Source: Enchytraeus crypticus
Lineage: Eukaryota > Annelida > Clitellata > Enchytraeida > Enchytraeidae
Reading direction: 5' to 3'
Assembly: GCA_905160935.1 (NCBI GenBank)
Contig: CAJHZI010000802.1
Span: forward strand, 286,001 to 350,000
DNA length: 64,000 nucleotides
The stretch's first letter is position 1; each line of letters begins with the position of its first letter. A program made the position numbers and the translations under genes. Positions 38,801-50,774 of the stretch are shown piece by piece. A model generated the notes under the pieces. That model did no database searches. It had not been told where the DNA came from and was given only the letters and a program-made list of their open reading frames with translations.

Positions 38801-39079
38801 ATACACAACAAAATACTATCCGCCTATGAATTGGATCATCGATATAGGCAATTGATGAAGGTCCAGTTCAGTGGCGGATACAGAAGTTGTTTGCATATCG
38901 TCAACGGCCAGCCAACGATAACTATCACTTCATGTGCGTAGGCATAGGCCTACATTTGATTGTTTTACATTGTAGATGAGGACGATTAAGGAAAGTCAAT
39001 ATTAGTAAAACTAAGCGAGAATATGGATAATTTTCATAAGTAAAACTTTATCTCGGTTAGGTGCACTTATGTTACAGTT

Positions 39080-39125
39080 CAATGCCGGACACAGATTTTT
39101 AAGGGGGGGGGGGGTGTGAAAATTT
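39080..39125. repeat. G-run motif like the 11.83-kb terminus
   Basis: CCGGACACAGATTTTTAAGG followed by G runs to (G)12; resembles the 11826 motif. Confidence 0.3.
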
Positions 39126-39264
39126 TACGGACAGTGTCCACATTTTAAGGCTTCACATCTTCTCCTGCAAATATAGAGTTAAAATGTTGTACTTAAGCAC
39201 CTTTTTTCTTACATAGGCCTACATAGGAAAAAACAATTTGTAAAAAAGTTAACAAATTGAGAAA

Positions 39265-39339
39265 GAGAAGAACGAAGGCGATATATACCATTTACCTTCA
39301 CTCAAGGCAGTGCACGGAGAGACACAGAGAGAGACAAAT

Positions 39340-39381
<42 letters not shown>

Positions 39382-39385
39382 GAGA
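39265..39385 (+). mobile_element. LINE A or R6 3' end with (GA)n
   Basis: GGCAGTGCACGGAGAGACAC is preceded by a diverged GATATATACCATTTACC and followed by (GA)n to 39380. Confidence 0.5.
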
Positions 39386-40484
39386 GAGGGCTCTAATACA
39401 CTAGGATTATTGCATAGACTATATTACAAGTCTCTTGCTAACATTTATGTCAATGCCTGTAATCGTATTCGTTTGCAAGAGATCAGTCGATGAGACACTG
39501 AAGTCTGTAGAAAGACTGCTAGTGACTGGAACGTATAAACACTAAACAGTTCCTACATCATCCTCCTGAACATCAAGTCGTTTATTAAAGGTTATAACAT
39601 AGATGAGAAAAACGTTCTTACTAAAAATTAAAAATTAAAAACGCGTTTTTTCCCAAAAAAACCTAAAAAAACGTTGAAAAAAAGTTAGTAGCGTACACGT
39701 AGGCTTGCATATATATTACCATGCCTTCATTGCATACCACTAAACAATTTTATTATAACTAGACTTGATCTAAAGTTCTAAAGTTCTAAAGTATGTCCAT
39801 AGACTCTATACAAATATAAACAAATACTTTCAGGTCACATACAGCCACTCTGTCAATTGTTCATAATTATCAATACAAAAATTTAAATCCGTAAGAAATT
39901 AAGAATAGACAATATCTTAAAAATTAAAACATCTGCCTTACTAGGAAAATCAAAAATGTAATGAATTACCTTTTATATAGTGATATTTATGGCACGAAAA
40001 TAACGGCAATTTCTCAATATTTTATGTGCAGTCCACGTCAAACCATGCTGTCTAACATTACTGAAACTGACTGTCCATACTATAGGCTGAGACTCCAGTC
40101 ACTCTACAATTTACACAGTCCGTTTTGCAGTTTACTTTACACATCGCTGTACGAATCATCGTCCTACTTCACATGCTGTTCTTCATAGTCACAGTTTTAC
40201 TGTTTTACGTAATCGACTTTTCCCCTCACAAATTGACCATCCAGATTAGTAACAATAAAATGTTCTTACAATTTACTGTTTTGGCTCACAGTTGAAATAA
40301 TTAGAGGTGAGATCACAGTGTTTTTCTTAATTTTTACGTTTGACGTTTACGGTTTACGTTTTTTATTTTATTAAAAATGCAAAACGTAAAAAACGCGTTT
40401 TTTAACAGATATAGACAACGTAAAAACGTTTTTTTCATCTATGGGTTATAAGTAGACGAAAATCTAGACGTTACAATTTATACG

Positions 40485-40543
40485 TATGTAGCACGTATAC
40501 GTATATATACGTACTACATACATGTATATATAAATAATATACA

Positions 40544-40575
<32 letters not shown>

Positions 40576-40605
40576 AATACATATCCTACATATATGTATA
40601 TATAC

Positions 40606-40648
<43 letters not shown>

Positions 40649-40692
40649 CTATATAATATAGATACCTTATATATATACATGTAGGTTATAGT

Positions 40693-40726
<34 letters not shown>

Positions 40727-40765
40727 TATATATATATATATATTATATATATATATTATATATTT
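40485..40765. repeat. TA-rich tracts with ACGTATA motifs
   Basis: Interrupted (TA)n with TACATGTA and TACGTATA palindromes. Confidence 0.92.
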
Positions 40766-41194
40766 GGATCTCTTTCTACTCTGTCTTTGCTTCTCGTTGT
40801 TGGTTCTTAACGTCAATGAGTTGACAGCATCAGCGGCTCACCATAATGAGCACTTTTAACACATTTAGCTGCCCAGCTGTGGGGAATTCCATTCCGAAAT
40901 TTTTTATATTAAGATCCTCCTTGAATATTAGGTTATTATAATGTGAAGAACTCGTTTTTATTTAACAATTAAGTACATTAATTACAAGAGATTTACATCT
41001 TAGAAAAAATAACATACCTGAATAATAACAGTTAACATGCATTCGACGATATGGAGAACTATAATAGCAATTTATAAATAGCTAAATACTAGCAGTATCA
41101 ATACAGTCGTTTCATTAATTACGAATATTTCGCCACTACTTAATTACCATTTAACTTAAACACACACATTATATACACACCCATTAAATCTTTA

Positions 41195-41480
41195 TTATTA
41201 TTATTGTTATTCCCCGTGATGTGTCCGGGTTGCTCGAAGAATAGGCCAACCGTGTAGATATGCACATGTCGCAGAAGACGACATAAAAGCAAGATCCAAA
41301 CCAAAGGCAGAAAGGGTATTCTGTAGGTGAGCGCCTAGGCTCCAGAAATTACTACAAAATTTAAACGAATTGAAAAACTTCAAAAGAAGGCCTATTCGCA
41401 TCCCGACCCTGGTTCCACTGGGATTTAAGAGAAGAAAATGATGATGATGATGCTAATGATGATTATTATTATTATTCATG
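41195..41480 (+). mobile_element. R5 repeat, near full length
   Basis: (TTA)n, TTCCCCGTGATGTGTCCGGG, CCTAGGCTCCAGAAATTAC, CGACCCTGGTTCCACTGGG, then (GAT)n. Confidence 0.72.
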
Positions 41481-42091
41481 GATGTGCCTCAGCCTCGAAA
41501 TTTACCAGATTTGGAAAAGTCTCACTATAGTTCGATGATGTTAGATAATGATAAACGACATTTTGATATTTTTCAATGGTCTGTGTTTTTCCTCCACATT
41601 AAATTTCTTGATGAATGATATTCACTAGAAAATGCCACGATCTGATCATCTCACTGCAAGCTGCAGAACCAGCTGTCAGTGAACTGACTTCATTCCAGCT
41701 GCAGCTGAAAAGAGTCGAGACTAATCCAACCAAGAACCAGCTTAGTTCTAAAACGTGTCCATAACTTGAGCAATTATTCCATTAAAGGCGCAACAATTGT
41801 GTTTCACAAAATGTTCGGAATTTGTACCTCTCCGTAAGAAGCCTAATTAAAGATGATACTTTTAATAAGAATGAATAAATGTCATTTTTGAACGAATTAA
41901 TAAAAACTATTGCAGATCGGCTAACTATGTCTTAATTTTTATTGCGATTTTAATTCAGGATTTAAATCATGACTTAAATCGATATAAATCATCTCAACCC
42001 TGCAGTAACCAGTGTTAGGCACTGATTGAAAATCTTCAAAAGTAGTTTTACTTCAAAATTATCGTTGCTTTAATATATAATAAGAAACGAA
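41481..42091. other. Downstream region of A2
   Basis: No frame or repeat recognised apart from the candidate AATAAA noted with A2. Confidence 0.5.
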
Positions 42092-42933
42092 TCAGTGAGA
42101 AGAACTTAGGATTAGCATACGAATTTGCTTTCCAACTTCACCCAACAGCAGTCGATCAGTGGATGAGTCATAACAGAGACTAGCTGGTTTGCGAAAGTCA
42201 CGTGGTGTATCCACCTGACCTATATATTTGAGGTCTGTGTTTAACAACAGAACTCTATCGTTATCTTCATCAGTCACAAATACAAGTTTACTCTTATAAT
42301 CAACTGCTATTGAGCTGGGATAGAACGGTTTGTCTTTATCTCCTCGATTCTCTCCAGCATAAGACTTTATGGTTTGACCTTCAGCGTTTATCAAACAGAT
42401 TCTTCTGCAGTTGGTCAACCCGGGGCACGCGATGAACTGATCACGTGACAACTGTATCGTCAGCCAGATGTATTCAATGCCTCTATCAAATCTTATTTCA
42501 CGCAGCAGTTTACCATCGCTCATGTACAGATAACAGCCACTCGGTACTGTCTTGTCGTGGCTTCTCCGCACTGTAACAAGCACACTGTGCTCGTGTGTCA
42601 CTGAGAGTCCACGTGGCACATGATTCTCTCTCATCTCCCAGCGAGTAACAGAGTTGTTGTTGTTGAGGTCGACTCTGTGGATACAGTTGAGTCCAGAGTC
42701 ACTGATATAGAGAGCTTTGTTGTGGGAACAACCAGACAAACAACAGGGTGACGTCATACCAGGAATGTTGATATCACGTGACGCTGTCAGACTGTTTGAG
42801 TCATACACGCGCACTTTTGACTGCTGTCGCTCCACCATAAAGATTTTATCATCCACAACTGCTACTCCGCCAATAAATCCAGGCTTCACTCGTACGTACT
42901 TGGATCTACAGCTGAGCCACGCGTCACTAGCCG
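42092..42933 (-). CDS. NHL-like propeller exon A2
   Basis: About 280 residues from ASDAWLSCRSKYVRV to MLILSSSH and a stop. The blades match A1 closely (NVYDSHSLTASRDINIPGM corresponds to RVYDSNSLTASRDINIPGM), with LVFVTDEDNDRVLLLNTDLK as the NHL-like blade. The frame is open throughout. An AATAAA lies about 150 nt downstream (minus strand, 41943-41938). Confidence 0.82.
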
Positions 42934-45900
42934 CTACATATACAGCATGCAACAATCGAGATATGTCAGATTATACAATATATGGCTAGTTTATAACTAT
43001 CAAATAAAGATTGCATAAACTATTGTTTGCAATAATTTATGCAATCGAGATGTCAGTTTATACAATAGATGGCTAGTTTATAACTATCAAATAACGATTG
43101 CATAAACTATTATTTGCAATAGTTTATGCAATTGAGATATGTCAGTTTATACAATATGTCAGTTTGGCAGCATAAAAGCTTCATCAGAAACGAAACTCTC
43201 ACAGAATTTGAATAGACCTATGTTGAAGGTAGGGTGGTGGTGTCGTCAGTTTCATTGGATTAGTTGTTAACTTGTTATATGAATAGTTTGTTGATATCTT
43301 CAGTAATATTATTTTGAAGTGCCAGTCCAATAGTTAAAGCTAATCCCCTTACTTATTCCTACAGATTTCGCCACTGGCTCCAGAAGTCGCTAAGATACTC
43401 GACAGCGGATCAGATGATGCCGGGTTGAAATCCTGGGCTCGCCCGTCAGTGACATCGCCTTCTAGTGAGGAAACTTACGTTAACCTTAGATTTTTTAGCT
43501 TTTATCCTATCAGTTACGACACTATACATCGTCGCATCGAGATCATCTATAATAATGGTCACTCTTCGAACCAAATAGTTTTGACTTGTAAGATCGCAAC
43601 ATAAGTACCCGAATTGATTGATATGTGTACGCCTCACATTTATAACTTTTAATTTTAATTTTATAAATGGTTATATCTTTATTTTTATTTTCAAGCCGCT
43701 AGTGTTCGGCAAATAGATTAATACTTAATAATGAAAATAGTCAATTGCATGGTTACCAACGGTTTTACAGTATTTAGTAGTCTCCCTCTCTTAGTGCACT
43801 GTCTACTGGTAGGTCCATGGTACATAACGCCTCCACTCTTCTCTGTCTTCCGCCTTCCTCTTCATTTCCACATATGAGTGGTTCTTTAAATCATCTAACA
43901 TACCTAATCTCGACCTGCCCTGTCTCTTTTTCCTTCTATTCTACCTTATATGACCTCTTTTAATAGACCTTCCCCCCTTAGAATGTGTCCTATCCATCTC
44001 TTCCTCCTATTTCGTAGTACATTTATCAACTGCCTATCTGTGCCAACTCTCTCCAGGACTTCCTCATTTGTATCCTTTTGGGTCCAGCTAATCCTCTCCA
44101 TTCTTCTTCTCCATATCCACATTTCCAATGCCTCCAGTTTCCTAATATCTTCCTTTCTTAAGGTCCATGTTTCAAATCCATACAGTAACGTGGTCCAAAC
44201 CAAAGTTTTCACTATCTTTATCTTTGTGTCTTTCTTCAGACTTTTTGTTAATAGTTCTTCATTACTACCAAAGGCCGCTTTTGCTTGTGCAATCCTACTG
44301 CATAGTTCAGTCTCACATTTCCCATCATCGGTTATAGTATGACCCAAATATTTGAAACTCCTTACCTGTTCCAATTTCGTATCATTTATTGTGATATTAA
44401 CTTCACCTTCATTATTGGACACTCTCATAGCCTTGGTCTTTTTTATATTAATCTTCATGCCATATCTCAAATCCGTATCATTCAGCTTATCCATTATCTT
44501 CTGCAATCCAATCTCGCTGTCCGCTACCATTCCTTGATCATCTGCAAATCGTACATCTTGTAACAAATTCCCTCCTACTTTTGTTCCTTCTTCCAAGTCT
44601 TCCATGGCTTCATACATCATTGCCTCAGCGGAAATGTTAAACAGCAGCGGCTAAATGCAACCACCTTGTCTTACTCCACGTCCTATTTCACCTTCTTCTG
44701 AGTATTCTTGTTGGATCTTGATTACTGCTCTTTGTTTCATGTACAAGTTCAAAATTAGTCTTCTATCTCTCCAGTCAATTCCTATTGTTTTTAAGATATT
44801 CATCATCATTATCCAATCAATCCTATCAAAGGCCTTCTCAAAGTCTACAAAGCATACAAAAACGTCATTTCCATATTCTAAGCTCCTTTCGCAAAGAACC
44901 CGCATTACCCCTATTGCTTCTCTTGTGCCACATCCTTTCCTAAAACCAAATTGTATCTTTGCTCAGTATCATCTCTGCTTTCGATTGAACGCGATTATTT
45001 ACTATCTTTAACAAGATCTTCGATGCATGAGGTATTAAGCTGATTGTTCTGTAATCCGAACACTCCACAGCATTGACTTTTTTGGGAATTGGGATCATCA
45101 CTGAAGTCATCTGGCCAAATACCTGTATTGTACACTTCCATATATACCTCCTTTAACTTTTTGAGCATTTCTCCTTCCAAAATTTTCAAGAATTCTGCTG
45201 GGATTTCATCTATTCCGGCTGCCTTCCCCTTCTTCATGCCGTTAATTGCAGAATAAATTTCCTCCTTCATTAAATCGGGGCCCCTTTTATCGTCTTCTAT
45301 GATACTCTCTTCTTCTATTTTAAAATCCTCTTGAACTGGTTTCCCAATCTTATCATACAATTCTTCTATATATTCTCTCCATCTTTCTTTTACTTCTTCC
45401 AGCTCTGTCTTCATTTCCCCATCTTTACCCATTATACTAATGTTCTTTGCATCTCCTTTCTTTTTCTTATCGGTTCTTGTTAGTATCCTGACTTCCTGGT
45501 ATAATAGATCCGACCTCCCTCTTCTATCATATTCTGCTAATCATCACACTTTTCACTCCACAAGTGATCTCTTGCTTTGTCTGTGATTCTTCTAAGTTCA
45601 CTGTTTAAGCTTCTATATTTCCTTCGGCCATTACTGGTGTCAATACTTTTACATTTCCTCCTTTCATCCATTTTGTCTAGCATCTTGCTTGTGATCCAAG
45701 GTTTTTTTAGCTGTATTTGCTTTAAGAAAGCCATAAACTTCTTTTGCACCTATTTTAATAGCTTCCTTTAGCTGACACCATCTTTTATTTACCCCTGTTC
45801 TTTCGTAGTCCTTCATTTCCTTAACTTTTCTTTCCACTGCTTCCTGAAACTGACTTCTTTTCTCGTTCAATCTGTTCAAATTCCATCTCTTACTGCTTTT

Positions 45901-47935
45901 CTTCTTAAGTATTTTCTTCAGTTGAAGCCCTACTTTTGCCATTACTAGATTGTGATCTGAATTAATATCGGCTCCTGGATAAGCCCTTGAATTCTTCACA
46001 CTATTCCTGTACCGTTGCTTTATCAGAATATAGTCTATCTGGTACCTTCCCTCGTTTCCGGTGCTTCCTGGTTTCTTCCATGTGTAACGTCTTCTCTTCT
46101 CATGTTTGAACCAAATGTTGATCACCACTAACCTCATTCTATTGCAAAAGTCAAAAAATTTCTGTCCTCTCTCATTTCTTTTTCCTAGACCATAAATGGG
46201 TAAACAGGATAGTAGAAGTAAACAGGATAGTTTTCTCAGGGAATGACGCCCCCTGCCAGGTAAATGTCAGTCAAAGCTGAGGAAGGCATAGGGGGCCCTC
46301 CTCGTCAAAAAGCATATCCCCCAAGAAAAAAAAAAAGGTATTTAGTAGTGTAATGGGAATTTCTTTAATTCATACTTAAGTACATTTTGCTAACTACTAG
46401 CCCTGGTGTTGCCGTCCAGAGCTCAGGCTCTTTATGTGGTAGCCTTTCTTTCTCACATTGCTTGTCTGTTTATATGATTATATAATCAGATAAACAAACA
46501 AAAAAAATTTCCTGAAACATTTGTGTTTCAACAAACCAGCAAGCATGTGTACGTGAGTGTTTCCGTCACTTGAGTAATTAATCAGTGAGAGATGAGCGAA
46601 TAAACGATATGATGATAAAACTGAAAAATATGGAATTTGAATTAAGTATATCTCTGCAGTGAACTGTTAAGAGTTAGTTTCAAGGTACATGTACCCACTC
46701 AAAGTGTTCGTTAATGCGCCTTAATCTGCGATATAAAGATAAATTATTTAATACACAAACGACCAAACGACGATATACTATCGACACCTTATGTATCCTA
46801 AAGCAGGGGCAAAGGTATGTCTATTGAGATAGTTTTTTGTTGAATTTTTCAGTTAGTATTATTTGAATTTATTTCCGTTGATTTTTTCTGTTGCTAAGTC
46901 GCCTCATACGACACGAGTAGCATACGGTTGATATCTTATTCAGCCACGCGGACACTATAAGAGAATAAAGTATTCAATTATCTATTCGTCTTAAAATCCC
47001 TTACTTGCCTCAATATTAAGAAATGTTGTTGTATTTTCTGTCATTATCAGACTGACGATCAACGTATTAACTGAGAGAATGATGCGAGACTGATAGACTT
47101 GAAGATTCAAGGTTAAAGTTAATAGCATGAATAGATCCTTACCTACGAACACTCTATCAGTTGTTGAATCGTAGAGCAGTGCAGATGGATAATAGATATG
47201 ACGTGGAGTACGACATTGACCGATGACATTAAGATTAGTGTCAAGACAAAGAACTCTGTGATTACAGTAGTCTGCTACAAATATCCGATCAGCTTTTTTA
47301 TTAATTGCAACAGAGTGCGGACTATTCAGTCTATCATATCCACTTGTGCTTTTCCATCGAAAGGATTTCATAAGCTTCCCCCCAGTGTTGATCACGCAAA
47401 CTCTATGGAGAGAAGAGTCTTTTCCATGACAAACTAGATATTCACTCCAAGACAATCGTAAAGTTTGCCATGCCCACTGAATGGTTTCATGAAAACTTAT
47501 CTCAATCAATACCTCACCGTGGTTGGTATATTCTATTACACCGCTGCCTCCCTCATAACCGAATATTCCTTTGTCAGTGCTGACGGTAGTAATCAGAAGA
47601 GTGTACTTAGTTGTAACTGATAGCCCTTCAGGCTTTAGATTCTCTCTCATCACCCAGCGAGTGGTGGAGTTATCAGTGAGATCAACTCTGTGGACACAGT
47701 TGAGCTCATCGTCGCTGATATACAAAACTTTGTTATATGAGCAACCAGCGACACCTCTCGGTGACTTGAGGTCTGGTATATCTAGTCCAGGTGAAACCTC
47801 CTTCATGCTGACTGAATCATACACGCTGACTTGAGTTTTGTTCTCATGCACTCTGTAGATCTTGTCATCTACGACTGTTATTCCTCGTATACTGTGATCC
47901 ATGAAGAATGTGCAATTTTGTTGTATTTCAACCAT
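42092..47935 (-). CDS. Two-exon double NHL-like propeller protein (B2-A2)
   Basis: Exons 47935-47143 and 42933-42092 sum to 1,635 nt (544 residues plus stop). The B2 donor GTAG|GTAAGG and A2 acceptor TATGTAG|CGGCTAG are both phase 1. The product would be two propeller-type halves with no RING or B-box. The function is unknown; such proteins could work as binding modules derived from a TRIM-NHL ancestor. The ATG at 47935 is preferred because B3 has an ATG at the same place, although the frame is open to 47977. The 4.2-kb intron holds LINE A copy 1, an S1 SINE and an R6 repeat. B2 may instead belong to a transcript with another upstream exon: TTTTAATAG just before the ATG could be an acceptor. 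Confidence 0.6.
42951..43160 (-). repeat. About 95-bp tandem repeat before the A2 acceptor
   Basis: Two units and a partial third (GATATGTCAGATTATACAAT, TGGCTAGTTTATAACTATCA, AGATTGCATAAACTATT). They begin 18 bp upstream of the A2 exon on the minus strand. Confidence 0.88.
43365..43500 (+). mobile_element. S1 SINE
   Basis: CTCCAGAAGTCGCTAAGATA, B box GGTTGAAATCC, AACTTACGTTAACCTTAG. It is inserted in the B2-A2 intron. Confidence 0.75.
43785..46203 (-). mobile_element. LINE A copy 1, 5'-truncated
   Basis: Inverted relative to copy 2 and truncated within the endonuclease (homology starts near 46200). It carries RRYTWKKPGSTGNEG and SDHNLV of the endonuclease, VDFEKAFDRIDW and VRFADDQ of the reverse transcriptase, and the C-terminal RWIGHILRGEG. 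It has frame breaks, including GVRQGG where copy 2 has GVRQGC. It sits in the B2-A2 intron in the gene's own orientation. The 3' end (left) is TAGTGCACTG after CTCTCT, i.e. the (GA)n tail. Confidence 0.88.
46204..46654. other. B2-A2 intron spacer
   Basis: Short tandem AAGTAAACAGGATAG near 46205; otherwise nothing. Confidence 0.5.
46655..46960 (-). mobile_element. R6 repeat, diverged
   Basis: Starts CTCTGCAGTGAACTG and TTTCAAGGTACATGTAC, ends with GCTAAGTCGCCTCATACGAC. It lies just downstream of the B2 exon on the minus strand. Confidence 0.55.
47143..47935 (-). CDS. NHL-like propeller exon B2
   Basis: Starts MVEIQQNCTFFMDHSIRGIT and continues with VVDDKIYRVHENKTQVSVYD, KSPRGVAGCSYNKVLYISDD, ELNCVHRVDL and RIFVADYCNHRVLCLDTNLN. 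It stops at DRVFVG with a GTAAGG donor, at the point where A-type exons run about 15 residues further to a stop. Reading through the donor would add about 50 residues of intron-encoded sequence before a stop at 46991, so a longer terminal exon is an alternative. Confidence 0.75.
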
Positions 47936-48002
47936 CTCGCTTCTATTAAAATCTGTTTTATTAGAACGCACAAACATAGTCTACATATAGCAAAATAAAA
48001 TT

Positions 48003-48060
48003 TTCATCATCACCTTCCTTTTAACCCCCGTTTAGTTAGGATCGGGATACGAATATTTTG
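48003..48060 (-). mobile_element. LINE C/R5 tail fragment
   Basis: CATCATCACC then AACCCCCGTTTAGTTAGGA, only the shared terminal piece. Confidence 0.55.
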
Positions 48061-48624
48061 CAAAAAATTGCTGCATGGTCCATTTTAAATTACTTGATGA
48101 CGTTAGCCTACTGGTAATATTCGCAGAAATAAAATATAAAAATAATTGTCCAAATAAACTATACATTTTCAATATATTTGGGTGATTTATTGAATTTGAT
48201 TTATTGAAACAAGTTACACAAAATGAATTCACTCTGTATAAAACTTTAAAATTGCTTTAAACATTATGAATGAGGAAGACTAAGTGGTGCAGCAGCGAGG
48301 CGCCTATAAGGGTGAGAGCCTACACCAATAACCTACACCAGTTAAATAAAATTGCTAATTTCAGATTAAAAGTGAACGAAAATCAAAAGCGAAATCAATC
48401 TTAATATACACGTATACAAGTTGGGGAATACCCAAGCAATGACACTTCTGCTTAGGGCTTCCTTTAATTAACCTGTGACATCGTCACTTCTTATTTCAAA
48501 CATTAAGCAACAACAACAGCAACTACAAAAATCTACATAAGTTTTCGATTTGTCTTGGATTTGACTCAACTCGGATATGATCGATAGCCTATTGTAACGG
48601 ACGTACGTCAGAAGTACTCTAATT
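48061..48624. other. Region upstream of B2
   Basis: No RBCC-type exon for B2 is visible here or further upstream before 60 kb. Confidence 0.5.
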
Positions 48625-48815
48625 GTTGTTACGATATGTTACATAAGATACACTATATTGAAATGATCAACAATGTTGATATCTTTCACTTTTAATAGGC
48701 TACCACATGTTAAAACCGTTAGGCAATTGGTCATTTTTCTGTATAACCAGTCCAGTGAATGTCCAAGATTTTACTCTCAGATCAGCGCGGCTGGGATTCG
48801 AACCCACGATGTCCA
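48625..48815 (-). mobile_element. S3 SINE cut by LINE D
   Basis: Minus-strand B box TGGGTTCGAATCCCAGCC at 48790-48812; beyond it the element is replaced by LINE D. Confidence 0.7.
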
Positions 48816-50605
48816 TATTTCCTTCCATACTCCCTGTCTCCATTGAGGAGATCACGCAACAAGTCTTGACTTCTCCTTCAAAGCACTGTGATCTCGACCC
48901 TATCCCTACTTCTCTGTTGAAGAAGTGTATCCATGTTCTGGCACCTTCAATTTCCACAATTTTCACACTTTTCCACAGTCATTTAAAAATGCTATTGTCA
49001 CTCCACTCCTAAAGAAACCCTCGCTGGACAAGGAATAACTCTCCAACTACAGGCCCATATCCAATTTACCATTTATCTCCAAACTGACAGAGAGACTAGT
49101 CTTTCAAAGACTTTCCACCTATCTTAAGTCCAATGACCTCTTCAACAATCACCAATCTGCTTACACCCATCATCGCTCTACTGAAACTGTTCTTCTTTCT
49201 GTCTGTAACACCATTACTAACGCCATGTGTACTCAACGTGTCACTGGACTTTGTACTCTCGATCTGTCTGCTGCTTTCGACACCATCGATCACCAAATCC
49301 TCCTACAACGTCTTTCCTCATGGTTTGGTATCCACGGCAATGCACTTGGTTTACTTCATATCTCATCGACCGTACTCTTAGCGTCAAAGTTTAAGAGTAT
49401 TCCTCTCCGCCTTCCATCCTCAAGTACGGTGTGCCTCAGGGCTCTGAACTTGGTCCTATCCTCTTTAATTTATACACTGCTCCACTAAGCTCCTTGATCT
49501 CTTCACATTCATTAGACCATCATCTTTTCGCTGATGACACTCAGCTATACACTTGCTTCAACCCCCACTCCTATCCTGATGCCAAGGTTTGTCTACAGCA
49601 ATCCTTTCAGCAAATAGCTTCCTGGATGTCTGCCAATTTCTTGGCGCTCAATCCGTCCAAGACTGAGTTCGTGCTATTTGGAACACCTCAGCAACTTTCA
49701 AAACTGAACGCGGTGTCCCTGGCTCTCTCTTCCGATGTTTCAGTCACACCAGTTTCTTCTGTGAAGAATCTTGGTGTTGTCCTTGACCACCACCTTTCAT
49801 TCCACGAACATATCACTAAAACACCGCAGGCATTTTTCTTTCATATTCGCGATCTTCGTCGAATAAGACCATTTCTTTCTCTCGAGACTGCCACTACAAT
49901 TGGCAATACTCTCGTGCAATCGAAACTGGATTACTGTAACTCCTTGTTTCTAAATCTTCCCGGTTGCGAGATTGATAGTTTGCAGTTCATCCAGAATTCC
50001 CTCGCACGTGCAGTCTTTCGTAGCTCCAAATATTCTCATGTTACTCCAATCCTTAAGTCCTTACACTGGCTCAAAGTTAGAGAACGCATTTTATACAAGA
50101 CAGATTCTCTAACTTATAAGTCTATTACCACTCTTGGTAATAGTTACATGTCCCACTTACTACAAGTCGGACAACCTACCTCCAGGCCCACCAGGTCCTC
50201 TAAGTTAGTTACTCTTGAGAGACCGAGCCTTCCTTCACGTAGCAAGCTGTCTAGGCGCTCCTTCCAGCATGCTGCCCCACAGATCTGGAATTCTCTTCCT
50301 TCCACTCTGCGCACCCCCTCGTCTATTCCAGATCAGCCTTTCCTACTCTACGTACAGGTTTCGTACGCGATTAAAATCTTTTCTCTTCGACTTTTCATAT
50401 CCACCAAACGTCCACGAACTGAGACCAACACGTAAATCTCCATTCCGCTAGTACCCTTCCTTGGACTGACCACCCGGATTTTGGCTCGCTCCGTATATGG
50501 ACCCCTCACTTTGCTCATCGGCTTTCATTTGGTTTCACAGTGCTCAATGTTGTCATGGACAACAGTAGCAATCTAATCGTATAGTTGTTGTTGTTGTTGT
50601 TGTTA
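48816..50605 (+). mobile_element. LINE D (CR1/L2-like), 5'-truncated and frameshifted
   Basis: Pieces in three frames: SPSKHCDLDPIPTSLLKKC (48.86-48.92 kb), LDLSAAFDTIDHQILLQRLS (49.25-49.32 kb) and, from 49431, VPQGSELGPILFNLYTAPLS with the catalytic FADDTQLY. The last frame is open to 50435 and holds LKSLHWLKVRERILYK and HAAPQIWNSLP. These are motifs A, B and C of a CR1/L2-group reverse transcriptase. The 3' end is GTGCTCAATGTTGTCATGGA...TCGTATAG(TTG)n. An S3 SINE is truncated exactly at the 5' junction. Confidence 0.9.
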
Positions 50606-50697
50606 TTCTATGATTCTTTAATGGACTTTCCCCCTTCAGAATGTGTCCTATTTAACTCTTCTTCCTATTTCTTAATACATTTATCAGCTGTATATCT
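50605..50697 (-). mobile_element. LINE A fragment
   Basis: About 90 bp matching the region before the 3' end of LINE A (CTTTCCCCCTTCAGAATGTG). It is wedged between the (TTG)n end of LINE D and a (TA)n tract. Confidence 0.7.
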
Positions 50698-50714
50698 GAT
50701 TAATGATAATATAT

Positions 50715-50718
50715 ATAT

Positions 50719-50771
<53 letters not shown>
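50715..50771. repeat. (TA)n tract
   Basis: Abuts the 3' end of LINE A copy 3. Confidence 0.93.
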
Positions 50772-50773
<2 letters not shown>

Positions 50774-50774
50774 T

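Larger units (their letters stand above)
38801..40484. other. Spacer upstream of B3
   Basis: Besides the G-run motif, the (GA)n element and the 34.6-kb-like unit, A-rich runs with AACGTTTTTT motifs at 39640-39680 and 40370-40430 form loose inverted repeats. No gene seen. Confidence 0.45.

Noticed and set aside
45660..45720. Programmed -1 frameshift at the A-run of LINE A
   Set aside because: A -1 shift leads into a stop; the needed shift is +1 or -2, so an inherited indel is simpler.
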